Assembly: GCA_021464245.1 (NCBI GenBank)
Contig: JADCRB010000040.1
Span: 11,706,161-11,770,160, forward strand
Source: Carallia brachiata
Taxonomy: Eukaryota; Streptophyta; Magnoliopsida; Malpighiales; Rhizophoraceae
Reading direction: 5' to 3'
Length of the DNA stretch: 64,000 nt
Position numbers and translations under genes: made by a program. The notes beneath the pieces were generated by a model. That model was not told the DNA's origin. It was given only the letters and a program-made list of their open reading frames with translations, and did not search any database. Below, one piece after another: positions 24,252-37,125 of this stretch (within the stretch, counting starts at the first letter, position 1; each line of letters begins with the position of its first letter).

Positions 24252-24650
24252 ATGGGGTCTGAGGAGGGAAGCTCCACAAATTGGAGCGTCTTTGATAGGG
24301 TGAAGAATTTCCCATCAACCCCAGAAGCTCTTATGGCGGAGATTGACACTGCCATTGCCAAATTGGAAGACGCGCGTGCCACCAAACTCCTCTGCATTCG
24401 GCCTCCATCTCCTTCCCAATTGAACATTAAGGGCTCGGATGCAACCCCAGTACCTCATTATGATGCCCGAATGGCGGATGAGGCTTATAGAGCAGGATGT
24501 GCAGCACTGGCAGCTGGGAAGCTTGATGAGGCTCTTCAATCGTTGAACATTTCTCTCGCGAAATGCCCTCCTGATAAGACCTCTGCCGTTGCCAAGCTTC
24601 AGTCTCTGATTTCTCTTACTTCTCAGCAACTCCACAAGTCCCCCAAGTGA
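24252..24650 (+). CDS. Small TPR-like protein
   Basis: Single-exon frame of 132 residues starting MGSEEGSSTNWSVFDRVKNF. The C-terminal half (DARMADEAYRAGCAALAAGK, then LDEALQSLNISLAKCP) has the A/G/L pattern of a helix-turn-helix tetratricopeptide unit, so a protein-binding role is likely; partner and pathway are unknown. It resembles small plant TPR-like superfamily proteins. An in-frame ATG at 24216 would add 12 residues encoded by a TTGG tandem run; I prefer 24252 because those residues look like translated repeat. Codon content is balanced, unlike the flanks, which supports a real gene. Confidence 0.7.
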   Translation: MGSEEGSSTNWSVFDRVKNFPSTPEALMAEIDTAIAKLEDARATKLLCIRPPSPSQLNIKGSDATPVPHYDARMADEAYRAGCAALAAGKLDEALQSLNISLAKCPPDKTSAVAKLQSLISLTSQQLHKSPK

Positions 24651-27636
24651 CTTAATCCGGGTAAGGTTCTGAATTCTTGGTGTATTTATTGGAGTGGTTC
24701 AAGATGACCATAGCTTGTGAACTGATTTTGTCCCGCAAATGCTGATGTTCATTGCTTTGGCAACCACTCGTTGTGTATTCGTTCTGTTAGATTGGGGGTT
24801 CCCTCTGTGTGACATTAGAAAAACTGCATACTGACTTGTTTTTCCCCTAATCATCGAAATTGCGAATTATGCTAGCTACAGGGAATGTGTTTGATGGAAA
24901 TCGTGAACCACTGGATATTCCTTGACTTTAGTCTGTTGAGAAGAGATATTACGGTGTAAATTTTTGGGGAGTTTGTCTTAACAAGGTTTCTGGCTGTTAT
25001 CATTTCACATTTTTGTTTAATAAGTTGTTTGTTCTTCTAGGAGCAGCAACTTTTCAGCTAAGAAATCTTAATGTTGATGTAGATTATTTGGTTTGCTGTG
25101 GTTGATTTAATGTGAGATTGAACGTGCCATGGGATTGAATGTGCCATGGGATTGAATGTGTATGTTAAGAGGGTTTTGGAGATAAATAGACGAAAAAGCA
25201 GAGCTTTGTTTTTCTCATTACAAGCATGTGCTGCCAGGTAATGAATGCTCCGGTCAATATGTTGTCACATTGATTTTCCTTGGGAGCTTGCTTCAAGTTC
25301 TTTAGGGAAATCAGCTCCTGTATTTTTTATTGAGTAATTTGTATTGCCAAAATGATTCAAACAGCTATTTATGGATCTTGCAATACTGAAATTGTGCAAA
25401 GAATGAGAGAGTGAGATAATTTGATTTTTGATGGTCAAAATTATTGTCGAGAGGGTCCAATGGTGAAAGTGTTAAGGAGCATCAATTCTGCTGGTTTCTT
25501 AAGTAAATGTTAGATTTACTTCCCATAGTGAGAGATAATCTTTTAAGAACTAACGTAAAAGCATTTCGTGGGCATGCCAGGTGAGACTCTTAATCTCAAT
25601 ATTTCTTGGTCTCGCAATTAAGGTCTTCTTATGTAGGTAAGGTCAAACACCACAAATTCTAGAATTAGCATACAAAATGGTTTTGGGAGGCTTTTTCGGC
25701 AAGATGGATGGATAAGTGAAAGGTGGAAAGTATCCAAGGGACGTGGAATACTGACAGGAACAATAAGTTTAACGGTTGGCTACTATATCTGGAATTTGAA
25801 AACATTAGAATTGGGATCGATTATAAGGTCCAAAATAATTTCGTTTTCTCTCCTATCATGCAATTCCTTTATCCTCGAATCTGAAAGGGGAAAAAAATTG
25901 TGAGGCCAGTGGTTGAATTCCTCTTGCATATTTTGTCTTCTTTCTTTGAAATAGCTAAGTGCTGGAAATGGAGTTGGCGAAGTAGAGTGCTAATGTCAAA
26001 CTTGGTATATTTTACTTGCTTTTCTCTAGTTAAGATTCTGTTGGAATTATGACACATTGCGTTTGAAACATTATCTTGATAATTGCTGCAGTTGGCTGCT
26101 GGAATTCTTCTAAACATCCAGTTAATTCCTGTTATTCCAGATTATAAAGAAGCAAGTGATTCAGGAATTGAGAGATGAAGGTGCAGGAAATTTTGCAAAA
26201 GCTGATAGTGGTCAACATAGATGCAGACTGCAACACGGGTCTGCTCTCTTGCTTTCTGACTTGGTGGTTTGTGCGTCAGGATCAGTAGTGTGTTGTGTAT
26301 AATAGAGGAATACATCCACAATATGAATGGATTCAATGGGATGTAGAACCTTTACATGATCTTGGTGGCAGCATCCTGACATCATAAAGCCTTCAGTCTT
26401 ACGATAGACAAATTTTTAGTTCCTTGTTTTCTGTAGTTGGTTTGAGTTTCATATATCTAAAGATGGATCGACTTTATAAAAAATGATATTGGGTAAGAGC
26501 TTCGTTTCATGTGGTTAGGTTGAGTGTTTCGAACGTGAACCTGCATTATACTGTTGAATATTTATTCATGGTCCTTATCATTAATTGTGACCATGAATGG
26601 AAAAATGAAATGTACAACAAACAATCATAATAGTTTAATGTATAGACTGGAGTTCCAAGCACCTCATATTGATCTCATATTGACTGTTTGGATGTTTCAT
26701 GTAATTTAATAAAGTTGTGATTAGATCTCAACCGTTACAATCTTGCATTCAGGTAAACTATTATTTGAGGGACACAATTACGTGAACACGATTACGTGGG
26801 CACGCAACCTTTAGCACATAGAAAAATGCAGTTAATTCAACGATTTATCTTTTTTTTTTTAAAAAAAATATATATTTTACAATATAACAATTTAGATTTT
26901 ACATGTCAATTTTATTCTTATTATTATATATCTACGTAGCTTTTCTCTTTTTGTGAGTGTGTGAAATAACTCCATTACTTTTCTCACATTAATCCTTTCT
27001 CCTCTTATCTTGTTTCCTTTCCTCTTGGTTCGTTTCCGATTTCTACCAATTAATGACATTTTATCCGACTAAGAGAGTTACCTTTATTAACGTTTAAGAT
27101 TACCTCAATGGTATCGTTTTCCCTTATTTCCGTTACCCAAAAAAAACTTCCAGGTCGGACGGTTCTTTCCCTCACCAATGACTCTCTGGGGCGGTGCATC
27201 AAAGTTTATGGCATTTACACCTTTCACGGGTACGGGTTGGTGTTATGTCTTGTGTCATCACAACTTTAGCCTGAAGTGATGCCTAAATTGATAAAAAATC
27301 AGAACTTGGCTTTTTAGGCACATGAATCATCTTATCTTAAGTTGAAAATTGAGGGCCCCAAGTCAGCAAACAAATCAATAACAAGATGCAATATGGGAGC
27401 TGCTGTGCAATTTGTGGTAATCTGTCAATCTATTTCAAAGCTTTTAACTTTGTCTTTACCCCAAAGAATTGAAAGCCAATATTTTTCAGTAAGTGCAAGG
27501 CCACTATCAAGTGCAGGTCAATTCATTCATCAACGCAGAATGTGACCCCTATCTGTGTGCTTGTTTCTTCTGTATATATGCCTGTTCCCACAAATGAAAT
27601 TGCTGAAAAATTCCACCAAATCACCACTTCTCCAAC
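24651..27636. other. 3' flank of TPR-like gene and intergenic DNA
   Basis: Three kilobases with no supported gene. The first several hundred bases are probably 3' UTR. A 17-bp unit is tandemly repeated near 25116-25160. The stretch 26770-27250 has runs of A/T and no recognisable element. The 27340-27545 open frame on the plus strand has no family features and sits just upstream of the next gene. Confidence 0.45.
25116..25160. repeat. 17-bp tandem repeat
   Basis: About 2.6 copies of a unit beginning GATTGAATGTGCCATGG, units starting at 25116, 25133 and 25150, with one mismatch between the first two. Confidence 0.85.
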
Positions 27637-28396
27637 ATGGGTGTCTTTTATCAGGAAGAGCCGCAAAATTCTTCCAACAAATGCAACTTCCTGGTTGCAA
27701 CATTGAAGGACGTGTTCTCCAACTGCCGTGCTTGTGGCGGACGGCTTTCATCTTCAAGCCAAGAGCCCGATCATCCAACAAGTGATCTCGATGATGAACA
27801 GGAAGTACTCACTTCTCCAAGACAAATACCAGCCTGTTTAGTTTCTATCTTCTGCTTGCCAATCTTCTATTTACTGTATTATTGTTCCTAAATTCTGATT
27901 GTTTCTTCAGGTTATCGTATCAGAAATTCGAAGCCGAGCCATGGAGAAGTCGAAGCACAAGACCTTTGTGATGACACAGAGCTTTTCCTGGTTCTACTCC
28001 CCAAAGACAGGAGAATTGTTCATCTCCCCGAAATCTAGACAGAAGAAGGATGATGATGACAACAACGAGAAGAACAAGGAAGATGATGACAAAGAAGAAT
28101 TCTTGTCTGTTAGAAGCTGTTTCTCCTGTTGCTCAAGTGCCTTGAGCAAAGAAACGTTTTTTTCTGTCAAGACAAACTTCTCACTGTGTTCAAGCCTCAA
28201 GGAGTTGGAGTTCTCAGATTCTCAAAGAAGGCGGTCTATAATTATGCAGTTGTGTCATTGTGAAGGATGGCCGTTTGGTTTATGCAGGAAGGCTTTGCTG
28301 CTTCCACCTTTGCCCAAATCTCCTTCTGAATCCTGGTCATGGCGCAAGAGAACTAGAATAGTTAACCTGCATCAAGTTTATCACATTTCACACTGA
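27637..28396 (+). CDS. Plant-only protein of unknown function
   Basis: Two exons, 27637-27804 and 27911-28396, joined by a canonical GT-AG intron in phase 0, giving 217 residues. The join restores a continuous frame (DDEQE then VIVSEIRSRAMEKS). Features: an N-terminal Cys-containing segment, an FSWFYSPKTGELFISPK block, an acidic Asp/Asn/Lys-rich linker (about 103-123), a Ser/Cys-rich RSCFSCCSSALSKETF segment, and a C-terminal block with CHCEGWPFGLCRKA and LLPPLPKSPSESWSW. The C-terminal block looks like the signature of an uncharacterised land-plant family. There is no signal peptide or membrane span, and no function can be given. Confidence 0.75.
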
Positions 28397-28879
28397 TTCT
28401 GCACTTAGCAATGAAAGCAATGGTCATACTGAAGAATAAAGATGCACAATTTATATGCTTGAATTGTACAGTATCCCATTACTATTGTGCACGAGTAATA
28501 TAATGTTATGTACACATCCACTACGCCACAAGGCGAAGTGATCGCTGATCTTTCTACAGAAATAATAAAAGCTTTCAATGATATTATGCCATTCAATTGT
28601 CTCGAAATTAAACAACAAACTGTTTTGATCTTCACAAATTTAAGTTGCAACTACACTACTCTACCTCCTGTGATTCTAGGAGTTCAGCCTTCTAGAGATA
28701 CCATTCAATTGTTCAACGAATTAACATCATTATTTGGCCATTTAAAGATCATCAAGCATGAATCAGTTTTTATGTGCAACTGTGCTTATGAAGCTAATTG
28801 TTTACCGGCAGCAGGCACTCAAATTACACAATATGGATCTTCATGTTTGAGATTGTACATCTGATAACTGCTAGTAGAG

Positions 28880-29845
28880 ACCCTTTAAAGGGATATATGA
28901 TATCCAGCCACCTGCACACAAGGTTTGTGAACATATCGGCCCATTTCATTTCCTTACCATCCAATCTTTACATACGCAATATCAACAAGGAAATTTGGTT
29001 GGAGAAGCTAGGCTTCAAGCATTTTTTAACATATAGAAAAACAAAAATAAGAGAACTTTTCCAACTAGACAAAAAATGATACCAAACTGTTTTGACTTTT
29101 GGTTTTAGAAGCAAGAACTTTTAAGTTGGAAAAGCTAGAGGCCAATCACTCGAGCCACAGTTCTCCTAGGTGATCTCCTTTGTTGAGGTATCTGCAATTC
29201 AAGACCCTATTTGTTACCAAAGTGGGAAATCAGTTGTTGTTCGTATTGTTGTTTGAGTGAACTTGGCCTTGATTCAGCTGCAACATCATCAACAGCATCA
29301 GTGAAGGAGCAGGTTGAGCAGCAGCAGCAGCAGCAGCAGCAGCTTGGAGAACTGGCAGGAAAGCAGCACCTACAGCAGCAGCAGGGCAAGAGTAACAGTG
29401 ACAAAGTAACTTCAGAGATAGCAGCAGGAGTTCAAGTAGGAGCCAATGAACAATATCAGCTGCAGTTGGAGGCTAAAACCAGCAGAAGCAGCTCCTATTC
29501 TCTGAAGCAATTTCAGAAAGCAGCAAGCAAAAGTCAATAAAAGCAGCTGCAACTTGCCGGAACATTGTTTCAGCATGTGCAGCTGCATTCCTCTGTCCAC
29601 AGTATCAAGAGAAGTCTAAAGGAGCAGCAAAATTCGCAAATAGCAGAATTGGACCTCCCAACAAGTCTAATCAGAAATTAGAGGAATATTGCAGCTTTAT
29701 TCTTGAATTTTGAAAGCACTGAAATGCTGAATTATGTAAAAGTTTGTTCTACAAGATAGTAGCTTTGTACTCTCTATATAAGAGATGGAAATGAATGAAA
29801 TTCGATAGTGATTATCAACTGAAAAATTATGTTCTTCAGATTCCC
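28880..29845 (+). mobile_element. Possible decayed Ty1-copia 3' end and LTR
   Basis: 28900-29010 reads, with drift, like the end of a copia pol frame (HTRFVNIS...SLPSNLY...EKLGF, comparable with the family's 'ADIFTKPLPS...SKLG'). About 170 bases later TGTTGAGGTATCTGCAATTC (29181) has the form of a copia LTR start. Near 29770-29800 an LTR-like TATA (CTCTATATAAGAGATGG) and a GAATGAAAT site follow. I could not find a clean LTR end, a target duplication or a second LTR. Confidence 0.35.
29316..29342. repeat. (CAG)9 microsatellite
   Basis: Nine CAG-type units in an open, ATG-less frame (29211-29540) that would read polyGln, with further CAG clusters to 29385. The frame opens with TTG and contains no Met, so I treat it as repeat, not as a gene. 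Confidence 0.85.
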
Positions 29846-31278
29846 TTTTAAAATTATAGAAAAGATTTAAAACCAAAGCACAACAAACACAAACCAACCA
29901 ACAGTTCGGTTCACACTCCTCTGACGAGGATTTTACATCCTATCCTACAAATGACGTGCAACCGTCAAATGTAACAATTCCAGAGACAAAAAAAGTAGAA
30001 AATAGAGTCTGGGAATGCTATAGAAAGTTTACAAACTAAGCCACCTGTCCAAAGGAACCCAGTGCTGTCATCAAGTTCCATTTTCAGACAAATGAGCATG
30101 CCCCAGAATTTCTCAACTGCTTCAGTCAGACGAAAAACATATTCACTTGGTCTGCCTTGTACTTGTTATGACTGTTCTTCTAAGACAGTGCCTTCTTTCA
30201 CATCATAGATGACAGAACCATGGAGCTCATCCCAACTTTGAGCAATCAAAGCCCTTGAAAGAAAATACAATTTCCAGGGTCTGGAATGACAAGCACGTGA
30301 TGATCATACTCGATAGATGGAAATAAATATGCTATCAACATTCCTAAACATACTATTTTGATATTAAATTTACTATATTTATTAAAATATGTAATTAATA
30401 ATAATGATTATAAATATAAATATATACACAAATATATATATATAAATATTATAATGATATAAGCTGTTAAGTGGATGAATTTGAGAAAAAGTAAAAAACA
30501 AATAAATTTTTAGATATTGAATAGTTTGGTCTCTTTAATGTTATTTAAAGTACAAATATATAGTTTAACTTTTTAATATTTTTTGAGTAATAGCAAACAA
30601 ATGAAAGCATTGATGGGGGATCATCAGAGGCGGATTCCCAATTGTGTTTGATTGGCCTATTCCGATTTCCAGTTAAAAAATGCTTGATTGGTATTACTTT
30701 AAATTTAAAAAGTTGAATTATTGTGTTTGATTAGTCCTATCCTGGTTTCCAATAATGCTTGCTTGGTATGACTTAAATAGGATAAAGTGATATTCAAATA
30801 ATAAAAATTGTTAGATGTTAAAATAAAACAATTATATTAAATAAAAATAAAAAATAAAAAAAATATTAAATATTGTACCGTTTCGACTATTTTGGTTCTT
30901 ACTTGTTCCTACAAAAGTCGCGAGGACGCTATGACAAAAAAAAAAAAAAAAAAAAAGCCGCCAGGAAAGAAAAAATTATGCACAATTTTGATAAAAATAT
31001 TACTGCATTAATTTAATCTGTAATATATAGAAGATACATAGTTAATATAATAAATTTTTTTATTTTTTTAAATATCAAAATACTTTTAACAATTTAAATC
31101 TCTAAATACAAAATTTATATTTATTATTGTATATTTTTCTAATTTTTCTCCTTTAAAAAAAAATTAAAATTGAAGTCATTGTCTGATCATAGGATTTGTG
31201 CAAAATGATGGAAAAAGAAGGGAATAATTAGCTGTAAAAATCTTAAAAACTCTCTGTGGTCAGGGCCGCCAGGGACCG

Positions 31279-31286
31279 CATATATA
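31279..31286 (+). promoter_or_regulatory. TATA box of CXE gene
   Basis: ATATATAT at 31279-31286, about 80 bases before the ATG at 31366. This predicts transcription starting near 31310 and a 5' UTR of about 55 bases, and argues against any start upstream of 31310. Confidence 0.6.
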
Positions 31287-31365
31287 TCCAACCTTGCTAG
31301 CCGTTCAGAGGAGTTGTCATCTGATCTGCCAACCTTTCTTATTTCTTACCTCCTCCAAAATTTCC

Positions 31366-32343
31366 ATGGCCACTATTCCTAGCGAACCAGAAGTAACCTA
31401 CGAGTTACCTAGGATTATCCGAGTCTACAAAGATGGCCGAGTCGAAAGACTTCTCGAGACTGACTTCGTTCCGCCATCGCCCGGTCCACTTACTGGCGTT
31501 TCCTCCAAAGACGTAACAATCATGCCTGAATCCAACGTCTCCGCTCGCCTGTACCTCCCAAAACTCAGCAACCCAACTCAAAAGCTCCCTCTCCTTGTCT
31601 ACTTCCATGGCGGCGCCTTTTGCGTCTCGTCACCCTTCACTAACAAATACCACAGCTACGTAACCAAACTTGTTTCCGAAGCTAATGTTGTTGCTGTCTC
31701 CGTGGACTACAGGTTAGCTCCTGAGCACCCAATCCCCGCAGCATACGAGGACTCCTGGGATGCACTCCAGTGGGTCGTTTCCCACTGTAACGGCAATGGA
31801 CCTGAGCCTTGGTTAAATGATCATGCAGACTTCGAGCGAGTGTTCTTGGGTGGAGAGAGCGCTGGAGCCAATATTGTTCATAACTTGGCTATGGCAGCAG
31901 GGAATCCTGAGTTTGGGCTGAGTGTTGGGCTTCTGGGTGTTGCTCTGGTGCACCCATTTTTTTGGGGTTCGGACCAGATTGGGACGGAGGCGGCCGATCC
32001 GGATAGGAAGTCAACAACGGATCAATTGTGGCCATTTATCTGTCCTTCTAACCCCGACAACGATGATCCACGGCTCAACCCGGTGGCAAAGGGTGGCCCG
32101 AGCCTGAGGGATCTGGGGTGTAAAAGAGTGCTGGTGTGTGTGGCGGAGAAGGATTTGTTGAGGAATAGAGGATGGCTTTATTATGAGGCATTGAGTGGGA
32201 GCGGGTGGATGGGTGTGGCTGAGATTGCTGAGACAGAGGCAGAGGACCATGGCTTCCACTTGAACGATTTGAAGTCTGAGAAAGCTATCAGTTTGGTCCA
32301 GCGAGTGGCTGCCTTTCTTAATAGGGACATGCCTTCATTTTGA
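31366..32343 (+). CDS. CXE-type carboxylesterase (HSL-like, GID1/HIDH clade)
   Basis: Intronless 325-residue plant carboxylesterase of the hormone-sensitive-lipase-like alpha/beta hydrolase family, which includes 2-hydroxyisoflavanone dehydratase, tuliposide-converting enzymes and the GID1 receptor. Start chosen at MATIPSEPEV because the open frame upstream has only a TTG and the TATA box lies at 31279. The oxyanion motif HGGAF is at 81-85. The nucleophile is Ser165 in GGESAGAN; the other triad members are Asp263 (AEKDLL) and His295 (EDHGFH), all present, so a hydrolase is expected rather than a GID1-type receptor. HPFFWG and DYRLAPEHP blocks are intact. No targeting peptide is seen, so it is probably cytosolic. 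The natural ester substrate cannot be told from sequence. It faces RPN11 tail to tail, 491 bases away. Confidence 0.93.
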   Translation: MATIPSEPEVTYELPRIIRVYKDGRVERLLETDFVPPSPGPLTGVSSKDVTIMPESNVSARLYLPKLSNPTQKLPLLVYFHGGAFCVSSPFTNKYHSYVTKLVSEANVVAVSVDYRLAPEHPIPAAYEDSWDALQWVVSHCNGNGPEPWLNDHADFERVFLGGESAGANIVHNLAMAAGNPEFGLSVGLLGVALVHPFFWGSDQIGTEAADPDRKSTTDQLWPFICPSNPDNDDPRLNPVAKGGPSLRDLGCKRVLVCVAEKDLLRNRGWLYYEALSGSGWMGVAEIAETEAEDHGFHLNDLKSEKAISLVQRVAAFLNRDMPSF

Positions 32344-32834
32344 CCAAATTTATGTTCAATATTTGTCTGTATCGAGGATTTCCTTGAAAATGCACCGTTA
32401 CTCCAGTCATACTTAGCTGCAATCTTTCCGGATTGCATGTGTGGTTATTGACACTTGATAGCACCTTTAATAAAAAAAAAAAACAACCATAACAATGAGA
32501 TATTCACACCCGCGCAATGGTATAGTCGCTCATACCACACAGCCAATGATAATAATTGCTTCCTTATTGGCCCGGCTAGCACTTTAATCAGCGCTAATCT
32601 AAAACGCCATGAAAGTTCCCGGACATAATGTCAAACACAACAGAGTCCCATGATTAAATTCATCACAATGCTGGTGCCGGGATAATTGTTATCGAACCAA
32701 CAAGTTTCAAATGACAATTAGTCCAGCATGATGAAACAAGGAAAGAACTGAGTTTAACTGCAGTGTGAAGTACAAATCCAGGATCGTTCTCCTTGAAACG
32801 GACAGTAAAAACAAAGCAAAAATGGAAAAGGTCT
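32344..32834. other. Shared 3' region between convergent genes
   Basis: 491 bases between the CXE stop and the RPN11 stop. An AATAAA followed by an A run at 32469-32485 may serve CXE polyadenylation. Both 3' UTRs must fit here or overlap. Confidence 0.6.
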
Positions 32835-36601
<3,767 letters not shown>

Positions 36602-36770
36602 GCCGGGCACAAGTTTCCTTTCTCACTTTCTTGTGCTTTCTCTCTAGGCAAACAGGACGTTTGTGTTTTGTGGATTTTTTATTCTTTTGCAGCAAAACAA
36701 GTACATAATTTATGTTTTCCGATCTAGGGCCTCGACCTCTACTCGTGGTCTTGCAGGACAAGAAATGTGA

Positions 36771-36878
36771 TGGGCCTCCGAAAAGCCCGGATAATTGGGC
36801 CTATTTTGTTGAACTTGCCTATTCAAGCTTAAGATACAGGTTAGCCCAATAAATGGAATTTGGGTGTAACTTGGCCCA
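36771..36878 (-). promoter_or_regulatory. Cluster of site II (TGGGCC/T) motifs upstream of RPN11
   Basis: Four copies of TGGGCC/TGGGCT or their reverse complements: 36771-36776, 36796-36801, 36843-36848 and 36873-36878, 170-277 bases before the RPN11 ATG. Site II elements are bound by TCP factors and are typical of plant housekeeping, including proteasome, promoters. No TATA box was seen, which fits a TATA-less housekeeping promoter. Confidence 0.55.
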
Positions 36879-36913
36879 ACATGAAAGAGATGAGATGAGA
36901 AAGTTTTTTGTGA

Positions 36914-37112
36914 AACCCAAGGGGTGTGGTTGAGTAAAAAAGACTCATCCATCCTTAATTAAAGGTCAGAGGTTCGATTCCTGACTTTGAGTATGAAGCA
37001 GCCTTAAAACCTTGGGTTAGCTGTCCCATCCTTCGAGGTGTCTGCAAATCAGCGAGGGGATTAGTCATCGTGATTGACGACAAATACCCCGGTCATAGAT
37101 AAAAAAAAAAAA
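36914..37112 (+). mobile_element. SINE upstream of RPN11
   Basis: A 199-bp insert with box-B GAGGTTCGATTCCTGAC at about 36969 (near-perfect tRNA B box), ending in poly(A) at 37101-37114. It is flanked by the 13-bp repeats AAGTTTTTTGTGA (36901-36913) and AAGTTTCTTGTGA (37113-37125), one mismatch. It marks the outer limit of the RPN11 promoter. Confidence 0.8.
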
Positions 37113-37125
37113 AAGTTTCTTGTGA

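Larger units (their letters stand above)
28397..31278. other. Intergenic region with degraded repeats
   Basis: After the 3' flank of the unknown gene comes a stretch (28500-29845) that looks like old copia-type DNA (listed separately). 29900-30310 has gene-like base composition but many stops on both strands. The last 900 bases are AT-rich with an A run at 30937-30956. No intact gene is supported. Confidence 0.45.

Noticed and set aside
29211..29540. Glutamine-rich protein-coding gene
   Set aside because: The frame contains no ATG, starts at TTG, and its Gln content comes from a CAG microsatellite inside a probable repeat remnant.
31294..31365. Extra 24 N-terminal residues on the carboxylesterase
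   Set aside because: The frame begins at a TTG, not an ATG, and lies at or before the predicted transcription start given the TATA box at 31279.
32505..32560. tRNA-like sequence near the CXE 3' end
   Set aside because: There is no A/B box pair at proper spacing and no cloverleaf could be drawn.
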